NCBI GenBank assembly: GCA_913030825.1
Contig: CAJWCU010000031.1
Coordinates: 1 to 32,547 of the forward strand
Source: an uncultured Rhodospirillaceae bacterium
GTDB taxonomy: Bacteria > Pseudomonadota > Alphaproteobacteria > Rhodospirillales > Casp-alpha2
Direction: 5' to 3'
DNA length: 32,547 nucleotides
How positions within the stretch are numbered: the first letter of the stretch is position 1; each line of letters opens with the position of its first letter. The notes under the pieces were generated by a model that saw only the letters and a list, made by a program, of their open reading frames with translations, had not been told where the DNA came from and made no database searches. Shown piece by piece: positions 1 to 8,177 of the stretch. Position numbers and translations under genes: made by a program.

Positions 1-212
1 CGGTCTTCGCCGTCCGCCGTCGCCCAGATGACCAGCCAGACCGCCACGGTGACGTAGAACAAAACCGATCCAACGCGCCGGGCGAGGGGGCCGAAATTGG
101 CTTCGGCCCATTTGCGGAAGGCCGCGTCGGGCCCGGTGATCCGGCCGCGCAGCATCAGGCCCAGGACGATCACCAGGCCCATGACGATCAGGAACAGCCA
201 CCCTTTCTCCAT
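1..212 (-). CDS. Small membrane protein, 3' part beyond the window edge
   Basis: The reading frame opens with an ATG preceded by a GGAGAGG-like ribosome site and runs off the left edge after 70 codons. The first 20 or so residues (MEKGWLFLIVMGLVIVLGLM) form one hydrophobic membrane segment. A polar, Arg-rich stretch follows, and a second hydrophobic segment lies around residues 48-63, so the visible part looks like two membrane helices. It starts 18 bases after the stop of yjbQ on the same strand, so the two may be co-transcribed. I do not recognise the family and propose no function. Codon use and GC content match the neighbours. Confidence 0.6.
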   Translation of the reverse strand, partial: MEKGWLFLIVMGLVIVLGLMLRGRITGPDAAFRKWAEANFGPLARRVGSVLFYVTVAVWLVIWATADGED

Positions 213-230
213 GTCCTCTCCCCGTTCTTT

Positions 231-650
231 CTATGCGCCCAGCAGATGCAGGGAGACACGCCGCCGATGGGGGCTGCGCCGATGTTCGAAAAGATAGATG
301 CCCTGCCAGGTGCCCAGCTGCGCCCGCCCACCCGCGACCGGCACCGAGAGTTGTACGTTGGTCAGCGCGCTGCGGATATGGGCCGGCATGTCGTCGGGGC
401 CTTCGGCCGTATGGCGGTAGAGCGACGGATCTTCCTTGACCAGCCGTTCAAAGAAGGTCTGCAGGTCGCGCTGCACGTCCGGGTCGGCGTTTTCCTGAAT
501 GGTCAGGGAGGCGCTGGTATGGCGGCAGAACAGGGTCAGCAACCCGGCCTCCATGGCTTGGGCGTGAACCCAGCCTTCGACCTCGCCCGTGATCTCGTAT
601 AGACCCGGGCCGCCGGTGGCCACGTTCAATTCATGCTGCGCCTGTCGCAT
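231..650 (-). CDS. yjbQ: YjbQ / UPF0047 family protein
   Basis: The 139-residue product has the full length of the YjbQ (COG0432, UPF0047) family. Diagnostic stretches are HTSASLTIQENADPDV at residues 44-59, HTAEGPDDMPAHI at 80-92 and LGTWQGIYLFEHR at 112-124; the conserved His and Asp residues of the presumed active pocket are all present. E. coli YjbQ is known to have weak thiamin-phosphate synthase activity, but the physiological role of the family is unsettled, so a function in thiamin synthesis is not claimed here. There is no signal peptide, so it is expected to be cytoplasmic. No strong Shine-Dalgarno sequence precedes the ATG. It lies upstream of the truncated membrane protein and divergent from mmcB. 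Confidence 0.9.
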   Translation of the reverse strand: MRQAQHELNVATGGPGLYEITGEVEGWVHAQAMEAGLLTLFCRHTSASLTIQENADPDVQRDLQTFFERLVKEDPSLYRHTAEGPDDMPAHIRSALTNVQLSVPVAGGRAQLGTWQGIYLFEHRRSPHRRRVSLHLLGA

Positions 651-783
651 GCCCGATGCTTAGCGCCTCGCCCTCGGCACGGCAAGACCTAGGGCTTGTT
701 CGAAATCGCGGGCGCTCGGTGCGGCCAGGCCGCCGGGGCTTGCCAAGCAGGGGCGGGAGGGGTATTCAGGAACGGCAAGGAAA

Positions 784-798
784 GAACATATGATGAAC
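784..798. promoter_or_regulatory. Alphaproteobacterial SOS (LexA) box over the mmcB start
   Basis: The sequence GAAC-ATATGAT-GAAC is, on the other strand, GTTC-N7-GTTC, the direct-repeat LexA operator of alphaproteobacteria such as Caulobacter and Rhodobacter. It is an exact match in all eight fixed bases and covers the mmcB start codon. LexA bound here could block transcription of mmcB and the coupled downstream gene. An eight-base pattern may occur by chance about once in a window this size; its position on a gene known to be SOS-controlled in Caulobacter makes it convincing. Confidence 0.65.
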
Positions 799-1257
799 AT
801 GGAAATCGACCCGCGCCCGTCTTTCGACGAGACCGCCGCCGCCGCCCGCCCCCAATTGACCGAGGGCGTGACCCGGGGCGTCGTGCGCCTGCTCTGGGGG
901 TTGGGGTTCAGCCCCATGGTCGAATTCAAACTGTCCAGCCGTCGCCGCATCGACGTCGCGGGACTGGACGGCCAGGGCCGGTTTTTGTTTGTCGAGGTCA
1001 AATCCTCGCCCGAGGATTTCCGCGCCGACGGCAAATGGCACGAATACCCGGCCTTCTGTGATTGGTTCTATTTCGCCGTGCCGCCGGGGTTCCCCCACGA
1101 CATCCTGCCCGAGGACGCGGGCCTGATCGTCGCCGACGGCCATGACGGCGCGGTCCTGCGCTCGGCCGACGAAACGCCGATGAACGGCAACCGGCGGCGC
1201 ACCCAAACCCTCGCCTTCGCCCGCGCCGCCGCCGACCGCCTGGCGCGGGGCGGGTGA
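790..1257 (+). CDS. mmcB: MmcB family DNA repair protein (PD-(D/E)XK-like)
   Basis: The 155-residue product matches the MmcB family, described in Caulobacter as an SOS-induced gene needed for mitomycin C resistance. A restriction-endonuclease-like core is visible: D55 in RRIDVAGLD, then E69 and K71 in FVEVKSS, the D...ExK arrangement of PD-(D/E)XK nucleases. WHEYPAFCDWFYFAVPP at residues 83-99 is typical of the family. The start is the first of two adjacent ATGs, with AAGGA about ten bases upstream; the second ATG or the ATG at 799 are alternatives. The start codon lies within an exact GTTC-N7-GTTC SOS box. The stop overlaps the GTG of the next gene, so the two are translationally coupled. 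Nuclease activity is inferred from the fold. Confidence 0.88.
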   Translation: MMNMEIDPRPSFDETAAAARPQLTEGVTRGVVRLLWGLGFSPMVEFKLSSRRRIDVAGLDGQGRFLFVEVKSSPEDFRADGKWHEYPAFCDWFYFAVPPGFPHDILPEDAGLIVADGHDGAVLRSADETPMNGNRRRTQTLAFARAAADRLARGG

Positions 1258-1652
1258 CACCCGATTTGCCGCCGGGGATCGGTCCCCACGAAGGCCGCGA
1301 ACTGGAATTAATGCTGGCGGGGGTGAAGCCGCTCGCCAAGTTCGCCGATGTCGTCGGTTCGGAGGCGCTCTGGCCGGAGGATGATTTTGCCCCCCATGTC
1401 GCGGCCGGCAGGATCGTCATGCAAGAATATTTCAGCTGCTCCGCCGATGGCCGTCACGATATCCGCCATCTCTACTACGCCCTGCCCGGTGAGGTCTGGC
1501 GGATTGCCAAGGTTCATGCCCTGGACCTCAAGAGCTACGACGGCGGTTGGAATGATGAAGCCGTCGCCGACAGCATGGAGACCGGGCGCCTGCTCGGCTA
1601 TTCCGAGGACGAAGTCAGACGTTTCGCCGATTGGATTCGGAAAGGGCGCTAA
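1254..1652 (+). CDS. Unknown protein coupled to mmcB
   Basis: This 132-residue product begins at a GTG that shares its bases with the mmcB stop (GTGA), so translation is almost certainly coupled and expression should follow the SOS box upstream of mmcB. The protein is acidic and soluble, with no signal peptide or membrane segment. Visible landmarks are HEGRELELMLAG near residue 12, a central aromatic patch (HLYYALPGEVWRI) and a C-terminal helix ending in FADWIRKGR. I do not recognise the family. Its 3' end overlaps the 3' end of the convergent ada gene by four bases. The setting, between an SOS-controlled nuclease-like gene and an alkylation-repair gene, suggests a DNA-damage role, but this rests on context only. 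Confidence 0.75.
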   Translation: MTPDLPPGIGPHEGRELELMLAGVKPLAKFADVVGSEALWPEDDFAPHVAAGRIVMQEYFSCSADGRHDIRHLYYALPGEVWRIAKVHALDLKSYDGGWNDEAVADSMETGRLLGYSEDEVRRFADWIRKGR

Positions 1653-2734
1653 CCCTCTTCCTTCTGCCCGCGTTCGCGGGCCAGCAAGGCCCGTTTTCGG
1701 TCGGTGCCCCAACGGTAGCCGGTCAGCGATCCGTTGGACCCGACGGCGCGGTGGCAGGGAATGATCAGCGACACCGGATTGGTGGCGCAGGCCCGACCCA
1801 CGGCGCGGGCGGCGCCGGTCTTGCCGAGAGCGTCCGCCAGTTCCCCGTAGGTGCGCGTCTCGCCCGGCGGGATCGCGGCCAGGGCCTGCCAGACCTGCCA
1901 TTGAAAGGCCGTGGCGCGGACGTCGAGGGGCAGCGTGTCGGCAGCGCCGCGCCCGTCGAGATAGGCCAGTACGGCTTCCATCGTCGGTTTCAATCCGGCG
2001 TCGTCGCGGGCGATCTGGGCTTCCGGGAAATCGCGGCGGAGTTCGGCCTCCAGCGAGGCATCGTCGTCGGCCAGTGCCACCATGCAGAGCCCTTTTCCCG
2101 TCGCGGCGGCCAGGACCCGGCCGAGCGGCCCGTCGGCGATGGCGAAGCGGATCGCGGCCCCGCGCCCGCCGGCGGCGTAACTGGCGGGCGTCATGCCGAG
2201 TAGGGCCGCCGATTTCTCGTAGACCCGTGACGGCGATCCGTATCCGGCGCCGTATAGGGCGTCGGCTACGCCGCCGCCCGCCCGCAGACCCCGGCGCAGA
2301 CGTTCGGCCTTCACCGCCTCGGCGTATTGTTTGGGGCTGACGCCGACCATTGCCTGGAATAGGCGTTGCAGGTGAAAGGGGCTGTAGCCGGTGATCTCGC
2401 CGAGCGCCTCCAGCGAGGGCGCCGTCTCCGCCGCCTCGATCCGGCGGCAGGCTTCGGCGACGGCGGCGAGGCGCGGATCGACGATGCGCGCGTTATCCGG
2501 GCGGCAGCGTTTGCAGGGCCGGAACCCGGCGGCCTCGGCCCCCGCGCCGTCGTCGAAGAATGCGACGTTCTGCCGTTTCGGCAGGCGCGAGGCGCAGCCC
2601 GGTTTGCAATAGATGCCGGTGGTGGTCACGGCATAGACGAAATCGCCGCCGGGGCGCCGTTCGGCAACCTGGCGCCAACGGGCGTCGTCCGGGTCGCGGG
2701 TTTGTGTGTCGTCGATGGGAAGTGTCTGATCCAT
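1649..2734 (-). CDS. ada: Ada: methylated-DNA methyltransferase and transcriptional regulator
   Basis: The 361-residue product has the full Ada architecture. The N-terminal zinc domain has Cys43, Cys47, Cys74 and Cys77 with the same spacing as E. coli C38/C42/C69/C72; the first Cys would accept methyl groups from phosphotriesters and turn Ada into an activator. An AraC-type helix-turn-helix region follows at about residues 85-185 (ITGYSPFHLQRLFQAMVGVSP). The C-terminal O6-methylguanine methyltransferase domain carries the acceptor Cys327 in IIPCHR, followed by GSLTGYRWG. It is the last gene of the minus-strand block and converges on the mmcB unit with a four-base overlap. Ada normally activates its own gene when methylated; no obvious Ada box was identified upstream. 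Confidence 0.96.
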   Translation of the reverse strand: MDQTLPIDDTQTRDPDDARWRQVAERRPGGDFVYAVTTTGIYCKPGCASRLPKRQNVAFFDDGAGAEAAGFRPCKRCRPDNARIVDPRLAAVAEACRRIEAAETAPSLEALGEITGYSPFHLQRLFQAMVGVSPKQYAEAVKAERLRRGLRAGGGVADALYGAGYGSPSRVYEKSAALLGMTPASYAAGGRGAAIRFAIADGPLGRVLAAATGKGLCMVALADDDASLEAELRRDFPEAQIARDDAGLKPTMEAVLAYLDGRGAADTLPLDVRATAFQWQVWQALAAIPPGETRTYGELADALGKTGAARAVGRACATNPVSLIIPCHRAVGSNGSLTGYRWGTDRKRALLARERGQKEEG

Positions 2735-2802
2735 GAGGCAAGCCTACCGTGCACAGCCCGACGCCGCCATCCGGTCCTTGCGCGGTAATTCCGGTCCTTG
2801 GG

Positions 2803-3537
2803 CTAGGTGCTGTCCGCTCCGATCAGATGCAGGGCGCTGCCTTCGTCGCGCAGCCATTTGCGGCAATCGTCCATATCGGCGATCAGGCCTTGGACCAAGG
2901 CCCAGAACCGGGGGCCGTGGTTGTGTTCACGCAAATGCGCGACCTCATGCGCGACGACATAATCGAGCACCCGTTCGGGGGCCAGGACCAGCCGCCAGGA
3001 GAACGAAAGATTGCCGTTGGCGGCGCAGGACCCCCAGCGGCTTTTGGTGTCGCGGACGGTGATCCGCCCGGGTTTCGCATCCAGCGCCGCGGCGGCAGCC
3101 TCGACCCGGGGCTGGATGCGCCGCCGGGCTTCCCGCCGGAGCCAGTCGCCCAGGCGCCGGGGCAGGTGTTCGGCCCGGCCGGTCACGTGGATTTCCGAGA
3201 TGCCGTCCGCGGCCTGCTCGATCCAAACGCCGCCCCGCGCATCGGGGCGGTGGCGGATGACGTGGGGCTGCCCGAGAAAGGGCATCTCCACGCCGTCGGC
3301 GAAGACGACCAGCGGCGGCGCCGACGCCAGCCGGGCGCGGACCCAGGCCGCCTGTTTTTCGGCAAAGGCGCGGGCTTCCGGGTCCGACACCCAGGTCGGG
3401 CAGGTCACCACGGCCTCGCCCGTCGCGGGGTCGGCGCGCAGGATCAATCGCTTTGCCCGCCGGTTGCGGCGGATGCGGAGCGGAATGCTGTCCGGGCCCA
3501 GGGTGGTGAGGGTCGCGCCGCGGCCGTCGCCGTCCAC
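2803..3537 (-). CDS. YgjP-like / M48-type zinc metallopeptidase (DUF45)
   Basis: The 244-residue product has the hallmarks of the YgjP (DUF45, COG1451) family: TKSRWGSC at residues 164-171, and HEVAH at 197-201 with a third likely zinc ligand at His207 in the HNHGPRFW stretch. His197, Glu198 and His201 would form the gluzincin-type HExxH active site. There is no signal peptide, so it should act in the cytoplasm; the substrate is unknown. The start is a GTG with AAGGGG about five bases upstream, nine bases after the stop of the lyase gene, so the two are probably translated from one message. SprT-like proteases share the HExxH motif, but the TKSRWGSC box favours DUF45. Confidence 0.9.
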   Translation of the reverse strand: MDGDGRGATLTTLGPDSIPLRIRRNRRAKRLILRADPATGEAVVTCPTWVSDPEARAFAEKQAAWVRARLASAPPLVVFADGVEMPFLGQPHVIRHRPDARGGVWIEQAADGISEIHVTGRAEHLPRRLGDWLRREARRRIQPRVEAAAAALDAKPGRITVRDTKSRWGSCAANGNLSFSWRLVLAPERVLDYVVAHEVAHLREHNHGPRFWALVQGLIADMDDCRKWLRDEGSALHLIGADST

Positions 3538-3546
3538 CGTGGCCCC

Positions 3547-4479
3547 TTACGCCGCCTGCGGCAACCGCAGGCCGGCGCCGTCGTATTCCTGATACAGCTT
3601 CTGGGTTTGGGCATCGTCCATGGCCAGGATCGGCGGGCGCATGTTGAACCAGGCGTCGTCGTTGTTGTGACGGGCGACCATGGCCTTCAACGACGGCACC
3701 AGCGGATAGCCGGAAATGATCTTGCGCACGTTGGAAAGTTTCTCGTGCCACTGTTCGACGTCGCCGTCGTCGCCGTTCTTGCGGTATTCGCTGTAGACGG
3801 CTTGGGCCAGGTCCGGGGCGATGTTGGAGCAGGCCGTGATGCAGCCCGCACCGCCTTCGCGCAGGACCGGCAGCATCAGGTCGTCGGCGCCGGAGAACAC
3901 GCAGAACCCGGGGAATTCGCGCGCCGCCGTCAGCATGTTTTCCAACACGTTCGACGAATCCTTCATGCCGATCACGGTGTTCGGGTATTCCTTGCGCAGC
4001 ATGCCGATCAGGTTCATGGACAGCGGCACGTTGGACATCTGCGGGAAGTGATAGAGGCAGATCTTCAGCTCGTCGGAACCGATGCGCTGGATGACTTCGG
4101 AATAAGCCGCGAACAGGCCTTCGTCAGACTGGTTCTTGTAATAGAACGGCGGCAGCATCAGGACCGACCCGGCGCCGATTTCCAGCGCCTTCTTCGTCAG
4201 CTCGACCGTATCGGGAATGGCGCAGCAACCGGTGCCCGGCATCATGCCTTTGGTCGGCACGCCGTTTTCGGCCAACTTGTCCAGAAGTTCCAGGCGCTCG
4301 GCGAGCGAGAAGGAATTGGCCTCGCCCGTGGTGCCCAGGATGCCCAGCCCGTCGCAGCCGCTGGCCAGCAGCCACTTGCTATGGGCGGCCAGGCGGTCGT
4401 GATCGACGCTTAGGTCTTTGTTCTGCGGGGTCAGGACCGCGGCGTAGACGCCGGTCAGTTCCAGGTTCGATGCGCTCAT
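3547..4479 (-). CDS. Dihydrodipicolinate synthase / N-acetylneuraminate lyase family protein
   Basis: This 310-residue class I aldolase-like protein has the family catalytic set: GTTGE at residues 49-53, Tyr143 in LYHFP, and the Schiff-base Lys173 in GMKDSS. Family members condense or cleave pyruvate with an aldehyde in a TIM barrel. The gene does not look like housekeeping DapA: it lies away from lysine genes, and the active-site surroundings (PGTGCCAIPD, YHFPQMSN) differ from typical DapA. A sugar-acid or hydroxy-acid lyase or dehydratase is as likely, and the substrate cannot be assigned. The downstream metallopeptidase follows after nine bases. The upstream start has CTTCGAAGGAGGAAG-like bases, a strong Shine-Dalgarno. 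Confidence 0.88.
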   Translation of the reverse strand: MSASNLELTGVYAAVLTPQNKDLSVDHDRLAAHSKWLLASGCDGLGILGTTGEANSFSLAERLELLDKLAENGVPTKGMMPGTGCCAIPDTVELTKKALEIGAGSVLMLPPFYYKNQSDEGLFAAYSEVIQRIGSDELKICLYHFPQMSNVPLSMNLIGMLRKEYPNTVIGMKDSSNVLENMLTAAREFPGFCVFSGADDLMLPVLREGGAGCITACSNIAPDLAQAVYSEYRKNGDDGDVEQWHEKLSNVRKIISGYPLVPSLKAMVARHNNDDAWFNMRPPILAMDDAQTQKLYQEYDGAGLRLPQAA

Positions 4480-4538
4480 GTCTTCCTCCTTCGAAGCCGG
4501 GCCTAGTCAGCCGTCGGCGGGGTGGCGGCGGCTCTTGC

Positions 4539-5006
4539 TTACTTGGGCCAGCCCACCACGTGATTTTCCAGGTCGTCGGTGTCGCGTTCCGAATAGACGC
4601 GGTTGCGCACCGAGATACCCGCATAATGAACCGTTTCCGCGTCGCCGGAAACAAGGGGATGCCACCAATAAAGGTCCTGGCCTTCGGAAATCAAGCGGTA
4701 GGCGCAGGTCGACGGCAGCCAGCCCAGCTTTTTGACCATGCGTGGCGTCAGAATCTGGCATTCGGGGACGAAGCGTTTGCGGTCGGCGTAATTGGAACAG
4801 CGGCAGGTTTCCGTGTCCAACAGGCGGCAGGCGACGTCGGTATAGAGAATCTCGCCCGTCGCCTCGTTCTCCAGCTTGTTCAGGCAGCACCGCCCGCAGC
4901 CGTCGCAAAGCGATTCCCATTCTTCGCGGCTCATCTCGCCCAGGCCCTTGGTCTTCCAAAAGGGCGGCGGGCCGGCGGGTTTCTTCTTTTTAAACAGGCC
5001 GAACAT
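4539..5006 (-). CDS. YcgN / UPF0260 cysteine-cluster protein
   Basis: The product has Cys at 34, 37, 40, 41, 60, 68, 70, 83 and 101 and the family stretches [18 protein letters not shown] and [10 protein letters not shown] typical of the YcgN/UPF0260 branch of the YkgJ cysteine-cluster superfamily. Such clusters are predicted to bind zinc or an Fe-S centre; the role is unknown. I chose the internal ATG giving [10 protein letters not shown] because a GGGAAG Shine-Dalgarno lies just upstream and homologues begin near PFWKTK. An in-frame ATG at 5045, just after the cobB stop, would add 13 residues and cannot be excluded. It belongs to the minus-strand block following cobB. A distant relative with the same Cys pattern lies at 29983-30519. 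Confidence 0.88.
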   Translation of the reverse strand: MFGLFKKKKPAGPPPFWKTKGLGEMSREEWESLCDGCGRCCLNKLENEATGEILYTDVACRLLDTETCRCSNYADRKRFVPECQILTPRMVKKLGWLPSTCAYRLISEGQDLYWWHPLVSGDAETVHYAGISVRNRVYSERDTDDLENHVVGWPK

Positions 5007-5052
5007 CAATCTTCCCGGCGGGTGGTCGTCTTGGGCGCACAGCATACCGCCC

Positions 5053-6417
5053 TCAGGCCCCGCTGTCCTCCTGATCGATCAAATGAACGAACGATCCCAT
5101 GACCGATCCGCGAACGGAACCCAGCGCGCCCAGGTCGTCGCCCCGCGCATTGGCCGCCTGGAACAAGGGGGCGTCGCGGCCGGGATCGAGTTCTTCGGAA
5201 AGAATCGTCGCGTAATGAAATTCATGGCCACGGATCGCCGTGCCAGCGGGGCCCAGGGGACCGTCGGCCAAGAGCATCGCCCGGCGATAGCCCAGGTGCA
5301 ATTTTCGTTCGGCGAAAGAGGTCTCGACAGGCAGTAGGCCCGCCATGGCGTGGCGGACACCATCCGCATCGGTTAGGCCCGCGCCCAGCACCATGTAGCC
5401 TCCGCATTCGCCGAACACGGATGTTCCCGCGTCGGCGGCGGTGCGCAGGCCAACCAGAAACCTCTCGGCGGCGGCGATGCGCCCGGCATGTAATTCCGGA
5501 TAGCCGCCCGGAAGATAGACTGCGTCGGCATCCGTCGGTGGGCCGTCGCCGTTGAGCGGTGAAAAGAATGTAACCTCCGCCCCGGCCCGCCGCCAGCCGT
5601 CCAGGATATGGGGATAGACGAAGGAAAAGGCGGCGTCGCGGGCAACGGCGATGTTCTGGCCGAGCGGCGGGATGGCGGGCGTCGCACCTGCGTTCGGCAC
5701 AGCCTTGCCGTTCCGGGCCAAGGCGCGCAAGGAATCCGTATCCAGATGTGCCGCCACGGCTGTGGCGGCGGCGGAAAGAAATGCGTCCAGGTCGCCGTGT
5801 TCCTGCGCCTGGACAAGGCCCAGGTGCCTTTCGGGCAGGGTCAGGCCATCCAATCGCGGGAGGCAGCCGAGCACAGGGATATCCGGCAGGTCCGCCGCCA
5901 TGGCGTCTCGCAGGATGTCGGCATGGCGGTCGCTGCCCATCCGGTTGAAGATCACTCCGGCGACGGTCACGTCGGCACGGTGGCGGGCGAAACCGGCAAC
6001 CAGGGCGGCGGCGGAGGCGCCCTGGGCCTTGGCGTCGACGACCAGGATCACCGGCCATCCGTTGTCCCGCGCCGCATGGGCGGTCGATCCCTCGTCCAGA
6101 TGGGCGCCGTCGAACAGGCCCATCACGCCTTCGCAGACAATCAAATCGGTGCCCTTTGCCGCATCTGCCAAGGATGCCGTGCGGGTCTCGGCCCGCATCG
6201 CCCAAAGGTCCAGATTGACGCAGGTCCGCCCGCCGGCGGCGGCGTGAAAGGCGGGGTCGATGTAATCGGGGCCGACCTTGGCCGAGGCGACGGCAATCCC
6301 CGCATCCCGAAAATGGCGGAGCAGGCCCAGGGTCACCAAGGTCTTGCCGCTGCCCGACGCCGGTGCGGCGATGACGATGCCGGGGATGGCTGCGTCGGTC
6401 ACGGGCGCCGGGTTCAC
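5053..6417 (-). CDS. cobB: Cobyrinate a,c-diamide synthase (CobB/CbiA)
   Basis: This 454-residue amidotransferase converts (hydrogeno)byrinate or cobyrinate to its a,c-diamide using glutamine and ATP. The N-terminal synthetase domain has the P-loop APASGSGKT (residues 18-26) and the substrate stretch [11 protein letters not shown]. The C-terminal class I glutaminase has the nucleophile Cys338 in GECGGYM and His445 in GSFVHLID. It is the next step after the ring-building enzymes encoded at 8178-16244, but it lies apart from them, with the SCO and FNT genes in between. It follows the SCO gene by 13 bases, and the YcgN gene comes after it. Cobyric acid synthase CobQ is excluded by the length and domain match to CobB. 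Confidence 0.95.
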   Translation of the reverse strand: MNPAPVTDAAIPGIVIAAPASGSGKTLVTLGLLRHFRDAGIAVASAKVGPDYIDPAFHAAAGGRTCVNLDLWAMRAETRTASLADAAKGTDLIVCEGVMGLFDGAHLDEGSTAHAARDNGWPVILVVDAKAQGASAAALVAGFARHRADVTVAGVIFNRMGSDRHADILRDAMAADLPDIPVLGCLPRLDGLTLPERHLGLVQAQEHGDLDAFLSAAATAVAAHLDTDSLRALARNGKAVPNAGATPAIPPLGQNIAVARDAAFSFVYPHILDGWRRAGAEVTFFSPLNGDGPPTDADAVYLPGGYPELHAGRIAAAERFLVGLRTAADAGTSVFGECGGYMVLGAGLTDADGVRHAMAGLLPVETSFAERKLHLGYRRAMLLADGPLGPAGTAIRGHEFHYATILSEELDPGRDAPLFQAANARGDDLGALGSVRGSVMGSFVHLIDQEDSGA

Positions 6418-6430
6418 CTGGGGGGCATCC

Positions 6431-7087
6431 TTACAAAAGGGGGGCGATCTTGGCCGCCATGGTTTCGCCGTCGGTCGTGTTGGTGAAATGCGCGACGAAC
6501 TTGCCGTCCGGCCCCATCAGGTAGATCACCGCCGAATGGTCCATCAGATAATCGTCCTTGTTTCCGGCCTCGCTCGGCACCTTGGCGTAATAGACGCGGT
6601 AGGCCTTGGCGACCTGCTTGATCTGCTCCGGCGTGCCGGTCAGGCCGACGACCGAGGGATGGAAATGGGCGACGTAGTCCTTCAGCACTTCGGGTGTATC
6701 GCGGTCGGGGTCGATGGTCACCAGGGTCGGCACGACCTGCTTCGCCTTGTCGCCCAGAATATCCATGGCCGTCGAAATCTGGGTCAAGGAGGTGGGGCAG
6801 ACGTCGGGGCAATAGGTATAGCCGAAGAAGATCAGCATGTACTTGCCCCGGAAATCGGCCTCGGTCACCTGTTTGCCGGTCTGGTCGGTCAGGGTGAAGG
6901 GGCCGCCGATCTTGACCTCGGGCGATGTGCCGGTGGCCTGTGTCGCGCCGCCGCCGCTGCCCAAGCCGCCGGCGCGTTCAATGGCGACGGCGACCACGAC
7001 GATCATGAGAATTAAGACGGATGCGATGACGGCGGCCAGACGCACCTTGCGCAGGCGGGAAACGGTGGAGTTGGTTTTATCGGGCAT
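6431..7087 (-). CDS. SCO1/SenC family copper-binding protein
   Basis: This 218-residue protein has an N-terminal membrane anchor (about residues 16-36) followed by a periplasmic thioredoxin-like domain. The copper site is complete: Cys93 and Cys97 in TYCPDVCPTS, with His184 in LMDHSAVIYL. The FFGYTYCPDVC and PDRDTPEVL stretches are diagnostic. SCO proteins deliver copper to the CuA or CuB centre of cytochrome oxidases or act as thiol-disulfide proteins. No oxidase gene is in the window, so the partner is not known. The gene opens the minus-strand block that continues with cobB 13 bases later; co-transcription with a cobalamin gene is probably positional rather than functional. Confidence 0.93.
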   Translation of the reverse strand: MPDKTNSTVSRLRKVRLAAVIASVLILMIVVVAVAIERAGGLGSGGGATQATGTSPEVKIGGPFTLTDQTGKQVTEADFRGKYMLIFFGYTYCPDVCPTSLTQISTAMDILGDKAKQVVPTLVTIDPDRDTPEVLKDYVAHFHPSVVGLTGTPEQIKQVAKAYRVYYAKVPSEAGNKDDYLMDHSAVIYLMGPDGKFVAHFTNTTDGETMAAKIAPLL

Positions 7088-7202
7088 GGCCTCGTCGCCG
7101 GTTGTTTTGCGTTGCGGGGCAAGGTACGGACTTTGCCCGCCGGATCAACCCTTAGGGCGCGCCTCTCACGAAAAGGTGCACGGAGAGGTGCCTGCTTCTA
7201 GC

Positions 7203-8081
7203 TCATGAATGTGGCCGCAAATAGACCAGATAATAGGTCGCGGCGACGAACAGGCCGCCGCCGACGATATTGCCCAACGTCACCGGGACCAGATTCGCGA
7301 GCAGACCGCCGACCGTCAGCCCCGCCCCCGCAGGCAGCAACCCGGCGACGGCGACATAGGCGTCGTTGCCCGCCGCCAACATGCCGACGGGGATGAAATA
7401 CATATTGGCGATGGAGTGCTCCAACCCCAACGCCACGAAGGCGGAAATGGGAAACAGGATTGCCAGGATCTTGCCGACCACCGTATGGGCCGCGAAACAG
7501 AGCCAGACCGCCAGGCAGACCAGCGTGTTGCACAACACGCCCCGGAAAAAGGCCGTCATGAAATCCAGTTCCACCTTGGCCGTCGCGATCTTGATCGCCG
7601 TGGCGCCGACGGCGCCGGAGCCCATATCCATGTAACCCGAGGCATAGGCGAGCACGGCCATGCCGACCGCGCCGACGAAATTGCCCGCATAGGCGACACC
7701 CCAGTTGCGCAGCACGGCCTTGCTCGAAATCTTGCCGTCGGCCCAGCCCATGACCAAAAGAACGTTGCCGGTGAACAATTCCGCTCCGCCGATGACGACC
7801 AGGATCAGGCCTAGGGAGAACACCGCCCCGCCCAATACCCGCGCCGGGCCCAGGCCCATCCCGTGGTTGGTCACGGCGACCGTGTAGAACATGGCGCCGA
7901 AGGCGATGAAGGCGCCGGCCAGGACCGCCAGGGCGAACAGCGGGATCAGCGGCAGCCCGGCCTTGGCCACGCCCGCCGTCTCGACCCGCTTTGCCATCTG
8001 CGCCGGGGTATAGGCGTCGATCACGCCCAGGTCCGGTTTCGCTCCGGTCTCGGGGCCGGGGGGCATGGATTGGTCGGTCAT
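7203..8081 (-). CDS. Formate/nitrite transporter (FNT) family channel
   Basis: The 292-residue product has a soluble N-terminal stretch (residues 1-40, including AYTPAQMAKRVETAG), then six hydrophobic segments as in FocA/NirC channels. Family landmarks include GGAELFTGN in the second half of the membrane region, WGVAYAGNFVGA, FFRGVLCNTLVCLAVW, and LEHSIANMYFIP. FNT proteins are pentameric channels for formate, nitrite or hydrosulfide. No formate or nitrite enzyme is adjacent, so the anion is undetermined. The start is fixed by GGGAGGAG eight bases upstream of the ATG; a longer open frame through 9002 is an antisense shadow of cbiD. It is divergent from cbiD across 96 bases. Confidence 0.93.
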   Translation of the reverse strand: MTDQSMPPGPETGAKPDLGVIDAYTPAQMAKRVETAGVAKAGLPLIPLFALAVLAGAFIAFGAMFYTVAVTNHGMGLGPARVLGGAVFSLGLILVVIGGAELFTGNVLLVMGWADGKISSKAVLRNWGVAYAGNFVGAVGMAVLAYASGYMDMGSGAVGATAIKIATAKVELDFMTAFFRGVLCNTLVCLAVWLCFAAHTVVGKILAILFPISAFVALGLEHSIANMYFIPVGMLAAGNDAYVAVAGLLPAGAGLTVGGLLANLVPVTLGNIVGGGLFVAATYYLVYLRPHS

Positions 8082-8177
8082 CGTGGTCTCCTCCCGCGCT
8101 GGGTTTTTTGAATGATCCGCGCTCCATTCGTTTTTCCCCTTTGGGCCGGGTCCGGTCAATGCCGTAATCTCTCCGAC

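Noticed and set aside
2749-4413. Plus-strand open frame of 554 codons
   Set aside because: It is antisense to the metallopeptidase and the lyase, both with clear catalytic motifs. Its translation is low-complexity and matches nothing; long antisense frames are expected at this GC content.
7161-7189. Hairpin CCTCTC/GAGAGG after the FNT stop
   Set aside because: The stem is six pairs with a 15-base loop and no T-run follows, so a terminator call is not supported.
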